NCBI RefSeq assembly: GCF_019925205.1
Contig: NC_083561.1
Location: 21,079,217 to 21,143,216 of the forward strand
Length of the DNA: 64,000 nucleotides
Source of the DNA: Metopolophium dirhodum
Lineage: Eukaryota; Arthropoda; Insecta; Hemiptera; Aphididae
Direction: 5' to 3'
Made by a program: the position numbers and the translations under genes. Shown in pieces: positions 1 through 15,300 of the stretch. The first letter of the stretch is position 1, and the number at the start of each line of letters is the position of its first letter. The notes below the pieces were generated by a model. That model saw nothing but the letters and a program-made list of their open reading frames with translations, had not been told where the DNA came from and ran no database searches.

Positions 1-199
1 TTATATGAAAAAAGTTCTTACTGTTTCAAAAACCATTATTGTTTATTTGTTTGTGATTTTCAAACTTGAAAAACTTTTTTGATACAAATGATATCAAAAA
101 AATAAAAACAACCAAAGTTCTTCTTTTTATGTGGTGAATATCTCGTTTCTTAGTTATGACTATAGCCTTTTTGGTTCTTTCTCGCGCTTAACAGTTCTT

Positions 200-255
200 C
201 TAAGTTGTACATTTGTAAGACGGAGAAAACACATGCGGGTGTATCGTCCTCTTAA
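200..255. repeat. Solo terminal repeat of the TTAA-flanked MITE family
   Basis: The sequence GTAAGACGGAGA followed by GGGTGTATCGTCCTCTTAA matches the right terminal repeat of the elements ending at 20116 and 33970. It stops at TTAA (252-255), 45 bp from the donor of the last visible SMG1 exon. No partner arm is visible, so the element is truncated or its left end lies outside the window. Confidence 0.6.
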
Positions 256-300
256 ATGTATATTGTTTGTAGTAAAATATTTATTCATTATTTTAAATAC

Positions 301-3300
301 CTGTTTTGATAGTGTATTGACCATTGAATGGAAACAGTCTTCCAACACCATAGCCTGTTCATCTTGTCCAATTTTTAAATCCTCATCGTCTTCTTCGTTG
401 CTATCAAATTCTTCATGCACTGAATTTGTTTCATCTCCAACCTCTTTACTAGATTTCAACAAGCCTGAAGAAGGTATTTCATTTATAGTACTGAGACCGG
501 TATCAGATCCAACAACTGCAGGGAATGTAATCAAATGGGGCACATCAATGGCTAAACGACAAAGTAATTCAGACACGGTACGTCTAACATAAGGTTCAGG
601 GTGAGAAAGTCTTGAAAATAGTTGAGGTATAATGGAACGCCATGGCTGTGTTGGTGTATTGCTTAGGCCTTCTTCTAATGAACCTTGTAGTTCAAGAGCA
701 TGTTTAACAGTAAGACGTAATAATCTCAATGTTGCTGCAATAGACTCCTCCTAATTAATATTAAAATAGTTATTTAGAATTACCAAACATTTTATATATT
801 TATACTATAATTTTCTCAGTAAATTGTCAATTAATGTCATAAATTGAATAAAAATAACATGATATTTTAAAGGTAAGCCACATATCTCGAAATCAACTGA
901 ATTAATTTCACGAATTTAAATACCAATAACTGTTTCAACAACAATTAACTTTTTTTAAAAACTTGGTAAAATAATAGTTGTATAACAATGTAGGTTATGC
1001 CTTATAGTATATTTCAGTGGTTTTCAAACTTTTAATAACCACAGCACAGTGCTCCTCAAAAAATATTCATGACACATTGACCTTTTTTTTGCACTAAATA
1101 ATGAGATGAACAAAGTTGTTTTAAATTATAATAATATACATTTAATTATAAATGTGTGCTGACGGGCTAACAAATTGTATTAATTATATTTTTATAATTT
1201 TATTCTTGGTTGAATATTATATGAATAATATTATTTAATTTATATGAATAAATTGTAATTATTCAGCATTTTATTATTCCAGTTTGAAGACCTCTGGTAA
1301 ATTTGTTTATAAATGTTATATTTATTTACCTGATGATTGTTACATAACTGTAAGTATTTAAAATAAGCTTGAGCAGATAATTGATAATATCCATAAATCC
1401 TTGAATGAGATTTTCTCCACCAATCAATCAATCCAGAAAGCTCTATATCTTCAAAGTGTAAAACATTCTGTAATTGATATTCTAGTGTTTCAGTAGTATA
1501 AATATGTTCACTCTGAAAATAAAAACATTACAATATATTAACTGAGTAAAAAAGTATACCAAAGGTCAAAACTTTTTTTAAGAAGTTGATCAAAAATAAA
1601 ATAAAATATAAATATCATTTTTGGATAACTTAAAACTTGATATATATGTACATCTTTATAAATGGCGAGTTTACACTAGTTATAATAACCATTGAAGTTA
1701 CACTAATTACTTAATTTTAAAACCATTTTTATTTTTTTTTTATTTTAAACCAAAAATATTAAATCTAAAAAAAGTTTTTAACCATAGAAGTACATGAAAT
1801 ATATCATACACCAATATCATCATCATCTTGTGGCGAAGATGTAACTACATTAAGAATGCTATATATTTTGTCTCGATCCTCTCGAGTAGCATTGAAAGGA
1901 ATATAAGCATCTATAGTAGCCATCTCTGTATCATTCAACAGATATGTATTTCGTTTATATGCTTCATCCACTACTCTACGGCCTAATCTATAACACCAGC
2001 CTGCTAATTCATTCCATGCTTTTGCCATTGACGGACAATATGATACTGAAATTCTTAAAAGTTGACCAATCATCAAAGTTTGTTCATCCAAATCACTTGA
2101 AGGCGTATAATCAGATTCTGTACAATAAATACAATTACAAACATTTTTAAAAAACATTATTTAAATATAAAATATAAATAAATATATACTTATGACTTCA
2201 CGAATTAACTGGCTAGTTTTTGATAAATTTTCATTTGAAAAATTCAATAAAATATCAGATTTTTCAATAGATGACTTAATAAGAGTTTTGTCAGGAATAT
2301 TATTTCCACAATTTAACCATTTTCCTAATGTAATTAACATTCGAGAACTATCTTCTTTAAGATCATTGTCATTCATGAATTGTGCTTGTTCTAATAACTT
2401 AAATGCCGATTTCATGCACATTTCTATCCCCAGTTCTTGTGAGACACAACTAAAAACAAAAATAATAATAATCCAGTACATTTATATTTTTAAGCATTTA
2501 ATTTATTTGTATTACTGATGGACAAGTTTAGAGAACTGCCTAACTACTAAAGCATGATTATTTGGCCATTGTGATGCATTTGTATCATCCACAAGAAGTT
2601 CTCCAATCTGTTGTAGCATACATGAAATAGATTCAGATTTGTTTCCCATAGACGGTAGATTTATAAAATCATATGCTCTATTTGATCGTAAGTATTGAAG
2701 CATTCCTCGTGTAGCAAGGTTTACATTGCCTTCTTTGCGGGCTACATGAGCCAACTGCAAATTAAATGATAAAATATTTTAAGGTTAATTTTGACTAATT
2801 TTAATTTAAATAATTTGAATATTACCTTTAAATATAATATTGATGTGTCAGATTTTGGTTTATTTATTTGTTGAATATTGTGTTCATATTCTGACATTTG
2901 ATTTTCTAGAAGTTTACTCCACAACAATGACTGACATAGTAAATTAGATCTTACTGATTTATTACTTATATCATTAACCTGTATAGAAAAATAAAAAAAA
3001 ATGTATAAAATAACTAGTTAAAATACATTTTTTTCTAATTAAAAACATACTAAATTAAATAGTATAGGGCTGTTTTCTAAGAGTGAGTTTATTGCATAAG
3101 ATAGGACAGATACTTCTTGTGTGTACTCCAAAAGACTGTCTGTTAAACTTTCTTGAAGAAGATTCTGTACTACTTCTCGACAGTCTTCAACAATTAATTT
3201 GTTTTCACTAAAATAAAATATCCAAAATGTTTTTACCAATAAAATATTTATATAAAATATATTTTTATGTTACATACGTATCTAATTTTCCTTTAGAAAT

Positions 3301-6300
3301 ATTCATTTTCAATACAACATACATCAGCCGACTTTTAATTTGGTTTATAAGATCATAGCAATTCCAGTTTGTTTTTACTATTTTAGCATTTTTATCAATG
3401 GACCAATTAACTAAATCATCAATACAACTGTAATTTCCTTCTTCGACATCATTAACAATTTGCAAATCATTAGCAGAGACATATCTCTAAATAAAAAATA
3501 GTAAAATAGTATTTATTATAAGCATTATTTTTTAATAAGCACCAGATCCTTACATTTTGCCAAAAATATTTATCTTTTGCAATTGATGGTATAAGATTTT
3601 CTTCATTTTGTGACCAATCCATTAATGGTTTCCAGTCACAAATTGACATATAACATTCTTTTAACTGAAAATAACAAGTGTTAATACTTAATATTTTAAA
3701 AGTTAAGTAGAGAAATAGGTTGCATATTTTGGTTTGTATCTTCTCTTGTTTTGAAAATATATAAACTTAATTTAAAAATAATTCTATTATATACTTGTTC
3801 AATGATGAATTTTTGTAAAACTTCTAAAGGACCTTCAATATTATTAATTGAACCTCCTCCACCTTTAAGGTATATTATTATTTGATCTGAGCTTGTAGTA
3901 AGCAAATTCATATATGATTCGGCTGCTTCTTCAAATCTTTAAAATTATTGATATTTAAGTAAAATAATTGATTAACCAGAAAATTATTTTCCAACTTACT
4001 TTCCACTAGCCTGATCAGCAAGTATATTCAAAAATGGAAGTTTCATGTGAGCAACTTCTTTAGACCACTCATAAAGCCCACGAATGCAATCTGATTCTTT
4101 AAGTTTACAATAAGCCCAAGCTAATTGAATTATAGCTAAAATAAACTCCTTAACTGGAAATTCGCTCTGTTTTGATAAATGATGAACTAAATATTGACCA
4201 TGACGAATAGCTGAAGAGCTAAGACCAGAATTTAAGGATACAGCAAGCATTGCACTGCGTATTGTTGAATTCCATTCATAACAAGTATTACGATTTGTAT
4301 GAAAAAAATGTCTAACCGGCTAAAAAATATATAAAAAATGTATGTAATAAATTGGAATATTTTATTTATTGGCCAAAAAATTTTAACTTGTAACTAATAT
4401 CACAACATTTGAGACAAAAATTGTCTTTAGTTAGGAAAAACAACACACGTTATTGTAAACAAATAAATACAATCATTGCTCCTTTCAGAATATAAAATGT
4501 ATTTGCTTAGTTTTAACAACTAACTAAGGCTGGATTTGAACCCATCACTATTTAGTGTTCTTATAATAAAAAAATGTACAAAAAAAGACCTATATTAAAC
4601 ACTTTTTCTTTAAAGATGAAATTCAAGTTTAAAGATATTAAAATAAAACTGCTAGTCTTATCTAAATTTTTAAACACTTACTTTTTGTGCAGTTGGTAGA
4701 GCAGTTGCAGTACCATCAATAGCATTGCAAACAGATTTCTCTAAACATTCTATGAATGCCACTAAATTTCTAGTATATCTAAGATTATTTAATTTTCCTT
4801 CTGTGTTTTTAACTTTTGTATCATCATTTAATGCTAATATTGAATCTCGTGCCCAAATTTTAATTCCACCTACAAAATTAAAAATATATTTGTATTATTG
4901 GTGAAATAAATGAAAATACTTAAAATGTGTTATTTGATATATAATACCTTCAATGGCTCTAAAAGTAGAATTAGGCTTTCCAAATGGAGTACGAAGACGA
5001 TTTATAACACAAAAATTAGCTGCCTCCCAGTTGATCCAAAAATATAATAGAACACGACAGTGTTGAGCATGAGATAAAAGTTCAGTTTCGCCACTATCAA
5101 TGTCAAAAGAACAACTGTTTACTACATCTAATAACCAATGGGTGGTAGAATCACTAGAAAAATACAAACAAAACATTTTATAATTAAAAATATCCAATAA
5201 AAAAATTATTATTTATTTACTTATTATTGCTATTAGGTTCAATCATTTCACACATATAATTTTTGAAATACTCAGTTTTTAATGTAACAACAGCTTTTCT
5301 TCTCATATGGGAACTCATCATTTGATTGATTTTCTTATTAAATTTGCTTTTGTTTTTCTATTTATGCAAAAATATAAAATACAGAAAAGTAAGTTAATTT
5401 TTTTGTTTAAAATAAAACCAAATATACAATAAATAAGACACAAGTTAAATATGTTTTTTTTATAATTTCTAGTGTAATACTTACCAGCGAACAGATTGAT
5501 ACATTTTGTAAAACAGTAATCAGGGATATTTTATGAATTAAGGCATAGAATTGTTTGCTAATATCATGTTCTGTAAGATTGATGCATGAAAGACATAAGT
5601 CTAAAATGTCAACAACTATAAGTGGCTGCAATCAAAACAATACAATTAAAATATAAACATATCTGAATATATAATTTTTAATTACCTTCGACTGGCAGAA
5701 TGTAGGGTTTCCCAGAACAATATTTAATATTTGCGCTATGCCATCAAATAAAGAAATTTCATTACGCTTTAGTGCTACATATATTAAAGAACGCACAATA
5801 TTAATCATTTCTGGTGAAAGTAAAATTATGTTCAAGTAACTAGCACTATCAGCGTGCATCAGTAATTCATATATCCATTTCAAAACTAATAGCTTACAAT
5901 CCACATTTACATTCTAAAAATTATAATTTATTTTATTAGGTAAATATGTATTAATGCTTTGTGTAGGATATTCCTATATAATATAATAAAAAATACCATT
6001 TTCAAATATTTTTCAAAGATATTTAAGATTTTCACAAGGTTTCCACTCTTATGAGAATTAATTTCTACGTTTTGCTGAGACTTTTCACTTGTTCTTCCAG
6101 CTGTCACTAATCGGCTACTTGCAACAAAATTGTTATGCCTAAAAAAATTGGAAGTAGAATTAAATAATTACATAAAATAAATTAGAATCGAACTGTAAAA
6201 TAATAAAATAAACTTGTTTGTTAATAATGTATGGTCAAGTAGAAACTAGATACAATTTTTAAAAATCAAATACATAATTTTATTAATTTAAGTTTAAATA

Positions 6301-9300
6301 TGTTCTTACTTTTTACAATGAGAATATAACAAGAACATTAATGAAAAACGCAGAGGGTCATTCATTTTGATAATAGTTGGATCTAACTTTGTAGATAATA
6401 GTTCAAAAATACTTGGTTGTAGTGCCCACATACCAATAATAGAATTACTGTCATTGGCTATTTAGGGGAAAAAAATAATTTAACTTTATTACAAAATACA
6501 AAAATTAAATTCATTTTAAATCATATATTAAAATATATAAATTGTACCAATAACTGTTAGACTTTTCAAAATTATATGAACAACAATAGATGCTTCTTCA
6601 AGTGTATATTCGATGTCTTTAAATGGATTATCAACACAAAATGATGGCAGATTAGGGTCTAATGTTTGGCAAGCTTTTTCCAAATCTCCTGTGATATACC
6701 TACAAAAAAACATAATGTTATTTTTAAGATTCAAATTATATTATTTGGCAATAAATTTTAAAAAATGTATAACAATATTATTCTTATTATAAAACAAAAT
6801 ACCTGTAAACTATGAGCACCAGAGAAACATTTTTCATACTTAATAAACTTTGGTAAAGTGCTATATTTGAATCATGTAATTTCACGGATGGTAAAAATCT
6901 CAATTGACGTAAGTGTGAATCACCACATAACAACATTTCAACAAATTCTTTAGATAGATTTGTACTTCCTTCTCGTATAACCTAATAAATTAAAAATAAA
7001 TATTTTTTTTTTTTATTGGCATTTGTTCAATTTTAAGATTAATAATTAATGACAAACCTTTGAAATTACTCTGAATATTGAAACAATAACAGTTAATTTG
7101 AACTCATCAATATGTAGCATTTCTTTTTCAATGACTTTTATCATTAAATCGTTAATTGAAGGCATTTGTGATTGAAGAATATCCAGAATCAACCAAATAC
7201 AGTTATTAGCTATAAAATATTTAGAAATTAATGAAAATAAAAATAACAATAGGTAATAGTTTTTACCGGCTTCAATAATATTTTCATCAACAGTAACATC
7301 TACACATTTAAGCAGAGTCTTTATTATAGTCATTAGTGCATTACTTAAAAAAGGCCAGGACACAACCGATGAACTTTTAGGACTTAAATGTTTTCCAACA
7401 CTTTCAGCCACAATACTGAATACTCTAAGCATAAACAAATGTAAAAATACATATACATACATTAATAATTGTATGTTTTAATAAATGGAAATAGTACCTT
7501 ATAAATGCTAAAATTTTATCTAAATCTTCACTAAGTTTTTTTGTTTTGATATTATCCTCAAAACTGTCAGATATTGAAGACATATCTTCTAATAACTGTT
7601 CAAGTAAGCCAAGAGTGAAGCTCATGTCAGCAGTCCAATAAGTTGATAAACGAAAAATGCATTGTGATATACGTTGATTTGTTTCTGTAGACTGAGAAGT
7701 ATCAATGTGCCAACCAACTAATATATCCACTGTGTCCTGTGAACATCAACAATACAAATAATAATAATAATAATAAATAAATATATTCATTATAATTAAG
7801 TATAATTATTCTTGGTAATATGTACACAAATACTAACCTTAAAGTAAGGTTCAAAAGCTCGGCAGTACACATGGGAAAAGTTTATAGCAACATCAGCAGT
7901 GACTGTAATTAATTCAGGTGAATCAATTGATTCTAAAGTCAAGTACATGTTCTCCAGTATAAGCTCAAAACCAAAAAAAAACGTATGCAAGTTAGTTGAA
8001 AAGCAAAATATTTAGATGAGGTAAGTAACATAAAATCAAATAAAAGGTTGGCTTAATTAATGAACCTAATTATTAATTATAATAAAAATAACAAAAATGG
8101 AAATTATTTTAGAGAAAACGGATAACACAACAATCACTTATATAAAAAAAGAAATAATGAATTTAAAAAATGTATGTTCTTGAGTAGTTTTTATTGTTAA
8201 ATTACAGTATTATAAAAATAATACATTACAATTTTTGGACAAAAAACAGTAATCACTCATTATGCACCTAGGTCATTTATAATATGAAATTAATAGTCAT
8301 TCGTTATTATTAATATACTATTACTCACTTTATAAATTAAGAATTACAAATGGTTGAATTGTTTAAAACTAAAAACATCCTACTGGTAACTTATAAAAGT
8401 ATATTTGTTTATTAGACATTTCCTAAAGTTTAATCAGAAGAAACTGTATCATAAATTATGTTTAAAATGAATAATGCAAATAAATGTATTGGATATACAT
8501 AGTACATACAATAATATTTTTTTATATGATAAACAATATGCATTGATCTTCAACTTCAAGTGGTTTCAGGCAGAAAATTATAATATTATATATGCTAAAA
8601 AATAATATAAAGAAGTCACAAACAAAAAAAATTACTAATCATAATAATCAGGAAAATCTAAGTTATTTTGTTGTGAAATTTAATACTAGGTTTCTCATAA
8701 TTCATTTTTACTGGAATTTAAAAAAAAAGATTAGCATGGACACATTAATTTATTATAATAGTTTAAAATTTAAACTTTAACAATATTGGAGCAAAGGTAT
8801 AATAAAAATGTATGCCTAAATTAACATTTTAGTATTATTCAAAAAATTTTAAATAATAAATTTGAATAATTTTAGATTCTATGCAATGAATTAATAGGAC
8901 ATCAAAGTCCTTAATCCATGAGAAAAAATTCTCTGATCATAAACTTTAATGTAGAAAAATGGATCTAGTTGGTTATTTTCCAAAATTTAAAATTTTTTTC
9001 ATCACAAAAAATGATTTATCATTGAATTCAATTTTAATACATCCATTAGTGCCTACTCAATGAAAAAAAAAACTCGACTTTTACCATACACAGACCGGTT
9101 TAAAGTTCAAAATTTGTCAAAATCATGATAATTTTTAAATTATTTTGTAGTAAAAAAGTAATAACATTTTCAAATTTTAGAGATAAAGCTTGAAACTTTA
9201 ATGCAAGGTTCTTTATAAGATGTTCTTATGGCAATACATTTTATTTTAAAAATACATAAGTATAATTTTTCTTTTACAGACATTTGAAGTTCAAATTTTG

Positions 9301-12300
9301 TTGAAATTGGATATTTAAATTAAATATAACAATACTAGTCTGTGTTGGGATTTAAAATTATTATTTGCTACACACAATTAAGTTTTTAAAATATTTAAAA
9401 CAGTTTTAAGCTTTTTATAATATAAATCTGTTATTAAGTTAATAACAGCTAGTAATATTTTAATTATTATTATATAATAATATACGTAAATTGGTTTTAG
9501 AATAAATAAGTTTAACCTACTATATTACTAACAGCAATATAAATGTACAATAATAAATTCTTTGAAATATTGGCCGACAGACAGTTCCCCCTCAGAATTG
9601 TTATTCATTGTATACAATGGTTTATCATTGAAATAAAATTTAACATATTACAGTGGCCACTCAATAATGGAGTACAATTGACACCTACTATCAGTGTTGG
9701 GAATTATCTAAATTAGATTTTTTGAAATAAATTATCTTTTAAAGTATCTAGATAATTATGTTATGATTTATCTATTGTTTAGCTTAGATAAAAAATGGGC
9801 TTATTTAGATAAATATTATAGTGCCCCTAAAAAATTATAAAACCAATGTTACTAAAATTCTAATATAATATGAATTATTTATAAAATTAGAAGAATATAT
9901 TTCTTGTTATTATTGCCAACGACAATATTACGATAATACGAGAACCGGCATGCGGGCTTGCACTTTACATCGTTCTCTACTAGCCATAATGAGCATATTA
10001 AAATTAATTAAGTATAGGTTTATTTCCCCATTCATTTTAAAAATAAATTAAAATTAACTTCGTAGAACTGTATTTCAAAGGCTCAATTTGTTGTTATTAT
10101 AAATATTATGTCATTATACTGATATAAATATAAATAAAATATTACAAAAATACTAAAAAACAATAAAAAAATAAGTGTGAAAAAATGATATTTATATAGA
10201 TAAATGTATTGTTGTATTTATCTTTATCTAGATAAATTACATTTATGTTATCTTTATTTTTATCTAGATAATATTTTGTTAAAATTATCTTATCTAGATA
10301 ATTTTTTAGTTATCTATTCCCAACACTGCCAACTATATACAGCAGCCACTTGATAATAACAACGGTGGTTAAATATTATTGTAGTTTATAAATGTTATCG
10401 TACCTTATACCTAATCTAAACTTTAATATGTAATATATACCTACAATTTTTCACCTCTCTTATTTCAATTTCGAGGGGAAAACCAATTATTCGAACACTC
10501 GGTAAATCAAAAACCTCTATAAATCGAATTTTTAACTCAGTCCCCTGAATTTTGAATTATCGAGTGACTACTGTAACTGGTTTTCAGTGCCGGGGCTAGG
10601 TATTGCGGGGCCCTGGACAGTGGACATAGGTAATAGGTACCCAGAGGAGGGCATAATTTTAGCTTTTTTTTAAATCAGGATTTTTTTAAAAAAATGCTGT
10701 TTTTATTTTAATTTTAAACATTAAAAATAATAATATTATGTTATTCTTATACTTTTTTTTTATTATAATGTGTTAACACAAAATTATTTACAAACAATAA
10801 AATAATATGTATGTGTTGAAAATTATAAGTTAATAAATTCGTGGGGGCTTATTATTTTATTAATTTATATTAATTTTAATAATTACAAATTATAAAACCA
10901 TCAATAAAAAATAAAAAAATTCATCAAAATGTTTGAATGAAATAATAAATTATTTAATATCTAAGTATGTGGTGGTGGTAGACAATAAAATACATCAAAA
11001 CTAATCCTGATACACTAGATACGCACGCAGTAGGTACACATTATCTAACACAGCTATACTATATACTAAATTGTAATAACTTACTTTTAGGATATTATGC
11101 AGAAATTGTTGAAAAAATACTGTAAGGGGCAAAGCGGATTGCAGTCAAATACTCAAATGTCGAATATATAATATTAGATAATCAAATAATTGTTTTATTT
11201 TTTAATAAAATTTCTATAATACGGGCATACGGCAATTCACGTTAAGCCTTTCCAAACAAAGAACAGAGAAAATAATAACTATAGAGATAATAAATATTTA
11301 TATTATTAATTTCATTATAGTATACTCCTACAATCCTACTCGGCGATTAAAATATTACTCCTTCGTCGTATCGATAACGATTTACTTTGTACTATGGCTA
11401 AATTTAAATACTGTTTTCCAAATAACTGATGATAGGAATAATATTAATATTATACATGTGTAGTAGGTATAGAATAATAAATTTATAGATTTATAATTTG
11501 TTAATGTAAAATATCAATGTGTTTCACAATATTAAGATAATAATTAAAAATCTTGGGACCCTTAACACGCGCGGGTCCTGGACATATGTTCCATTTGTCC
11601 TCCCTTAGCGTCGGCACTGCAGGTTTTGAATAACTTTAAAATCAAAGGTAACCCTACTTAAGACAATACATTTTTAACATGTAAAATAAATATTTATACA
11701 AATTTAGGTATATTGGTATAAATATAATTTATTTGTTAAGCGTAAAATATTGTTAAAATATGTTACTGGTATTAATGTAATATTTTAATATATTAATAAC
11801 CAGGGCTTGGAATTTCAAGTATTTGCATAATTCTTAGGAAGCTGCATATTCAAAATCTGATTCGATACAAATTTGTTTCATATTACATAGTATAGTAAAA
11901 ATATGTAGACTATTTTTGCATATTTTACTAAATTTATACGATTTTGCATAATTAAAGATTTTTAGCGTATTATTTTTTTTTTTTAAATTAATTATTAATG
12001 TAAATTATGTTTATAATTTAATACAAAATCAAAAACAAACAAATTGTCAATACTATACGGAGTATTAATTGTAATTTTCTTATGAATGGCATGGTGTTAT
12101 TTTCAATAAGAAATGATTTATTTTTACTAAGAGCTCATGGCCTCCAGGTTTATTTCTATATAATTACAAGTTATGTAAAATAATTATAGATTTGCACTTT
12201 TTAAGTGCATACACATATACACATATATGATTGTTTTTTAGCGCATAAAGTTCCAAGCCCTGGTTATAACCAATAATTGGATGCCTAACTTTTTTGATAA

Positions 12301-15300
12301 TATCTAAATACTAATCAAAATTAAACACACAAATAAAATACATACCGATGCCAAACTTTCCAAATAAGACCGTTTCTGATCAACCATTGATAACTTCAAA
12401 CATACATTTCAATTAGATTATAATCAAGTTCATTATTAAATAATATTTTTTTCGACTCACCTCATAGAAGGCCAGCATTATCAAAGTTTTAACTTCTTTA
12501 CTACGTTCTGAATTATACTTAATAAACATCAAATCAATAAACCTTAAATAATATAATGAAGTTAGTAAACAACATTTTGGTATTTTCAAATTATATTTCT
12601 TATACCTTTTACAATCAAATTGTAAAGCATGTCCAAATTTTCCTAAACATTTAGCAACAGTGCACTTGCCATTATATGAAATTGTAGTTGAATGAAAACA
12701 TACATAAAGGTGTTCAACTATGTTATCAACAGAGCGTCTAATATATTTTTTATTCTCAGGCAGAACAAAAACTTCCTATAAAAACAAAGAATTGAAATAA
12801 CAATAATAGATATAAACTAGTTATAAAATGTAATTAATCTATCTAGCATAAAATAAATACCTGAAGTTGATTGCATAATGTTATAAGTGTTCTAGTATCT
12901 TCCTCATTTAATATTTTTCTAATAATCTTTGAAATTTTTGAATCCTCAGATGGTCCATTATTACTAAATGAATCTAAAATTGTGAAATATAAATAATAAA
13001 TAATAGGTAATTCATTTTTTTTCTCGAATTTATAAGTATAAAAAATATCAATAATAAATAATAAGAAAACAAAAATCAATATGGGTATAGCTGCTAACAA
13101 TAATTTGAATACCAAATAAAATAAATTAATTAATTTATAAACGTATCTATATTTTTAGTTCTTTTTTAGTATGTATGATAATAATTGTTTACTACTCATA
13201 AATGTATTTAAAATAACATTATATACTTAAGAATGGACATTTCGTTGGATTAAAATTTTGTTTTTCTAATGTCATGATAAACTGTGGCCTTCCAATATAC
13301 CTGGGGGCCACGGCCTAAATACACCACTGGAAATATGTTAGTTTTGAAAATTTTTAAATACATAATTATGTATTTATAACCTATTTATGTGGAACCTTGT
13401 TTTAAATTTTCAATCCTTAGCTATAAAAGTTGAACATTATATAAATTTTTAACTACAAAATAATTATTAAATTTGATAAATTTTGTCTAAATTTGAACTT
13501 TAAATGCTTATAAAGGAGCCTTACATTAAAAAAACTAAAAAAATTGAAAACTGATAATGTCCATAAACATCTCAAAAAGAGTCAAAATATTTTCAAAATT
13601 GTATGGTGTATAGAAAATGAAAATATAAGCATTCAGTACAATTTTCATGTATCTAGTTATTCGTTTTTGAATAACAACTAAATAGCAAAATCGTTACATG
13701 AGAAATCGAGTAAATATCAAATGTAAAAATATGAATTTTAAACGCTCATAAAAATTTAAATTTGACTTTCTTGTATTAAATTTTCAAATCTTAGATTTAA
13801 AAAGAAAAATTTTTACGAATTCTCAACTCAAAATAATTTGGTAATTTTTGTGATTTTTCTGTATTTTGTCAAGATTTGAACTTTAAATGCTTATAATAAA
13901 AACTGTGACTAAGGATTTTTAATTTTTTTCATCTGCCTTTGAAACAATAACCTAAGAGCCTTCTATTAAATTTTCAAGCTTTTTCAACCAACAAATAAAA
14001 TTTTATTGATAATTATAGAAAAAAACCTAAAAAAAATGGAAACTGAAAATGTCCGTAAACAGCTCAAAATAAGTCAAAATATTTGGAAAATGTTATGGTG
14101 TATAGAAAATTCTATTATAAACATTCAGTTGACATTTCATGTAGCTACGGTCTTTTGTTTTAGAGTTACACCAAAAACCGAAATCGATTTTCTCAAAACA
14201 GATTTTGCGTAAAAATTCCCGTTTTTCCTTAATTTTTCTTTTGTTTTTGATGTCGCTTTTGAAAACTACTGGGACATTTTTACTTTTTACCCCCCAAAGT
14301 ACCAACTAGATTCACTTTCCTATCAGAAAAGTTACTGTTGAAGAAAATCCAAGCACTTTTTTGTCTCTTTTCAAACACATCATTGTAAAATCAATATATT
14401 CATCTCTTCGCTCAGAATCTAAAATATTTAAATTGCAAACAATAACTCAATAATTTATTAAAATTATAAAAACAATAGGTACGTTAATAACTCAATATTG
14501 AATATTTTAAAAGTTGTTTTATAGTATCTACCTATATGTTTTTGTAAGACTACTACTATATTGGTACAGTAGAAATTCAATTAACTGTCACTGTCAGGAC
14601 TGGGACTATGACAGTTATTGTCAATAAATTAAACGTATATATTTTACAATGTGTGTACAAATTTCATATTTCATTCAAAAATACTGAACAAAATATTCCA
14701 TCATCTTCTTTTGTTTCTTCGAGGCTCGAGCTTTTTGAGCAGAAATGTTCTATATTTTACGGAAGTAAAAGAGGTAAAAGAGAAGTTGTTTTTTTTTTGT
14801 TTAAGGCGAAAACAAAGAGTTAATTGAGTTTTAACTATATTTAAATGTTCAAGTATACGAAAAATAAATAAAGTAATTAGTGGATAAGTGTTAATAATGT
14901 ATACCTATTTCACAATAAGGTGACAAAATTAATAAAATATATTAGTTAACTGTATACATTTTAATGTCATGCCTACATAGGTAGATGAAATATAAATGAA
15001 AGCTACTTCGCTTATTATGTTTTATTTGAACAAAACATTGAAATAATATTACTAATCTATCTAGTTATGTGATCACTGATCAACAAGTTAATTGATTTAA
15101 CTGCCAGTATTGTAATACATAAATATACCAAATGGTATAAACAGAATATATTTTAATATAAATATTACAACTAGTTAAATTCAAAAAGTATAATATGAAG
15201 TGATAATTTTTCATCGTATCATTACGTTAACAAAAAAAAAATTAAGAATAATTCATGATCTGAATTGTGGTTGTATTATAATAATAATCTATAAATTATC

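Larger units (their letters stand above)
7964..12345 (-). other. SMG1 intron 5, a transposon-dense 4.4-kb intron
   Basis: This is the largest complete SMG1 intron visible. It holds three hAT-like non-autonomous elements (9692-10328, 10585-11619, 11801-12262) and a dispersed-repeat copy around 9560-10360 that hosts the first of them. The part from 7964 to about 8900 is AT-rich sequence in which I recognise nothing. Confidence 0.75.

Noticed and set aside
131..592. Plus-strand frame over the last visible SMG1 exon
   Set aside because: It is the complement of the acidic linker of SMG1 and runs into a MITE terminus.
4520..4550. TGGATTTGAACCCATCACTA resembling a tRNA T-arm
   Set aside because: No acceptor stem, D-arm or anticodon arm can be folded around it; it lies in an SMG1 intron.
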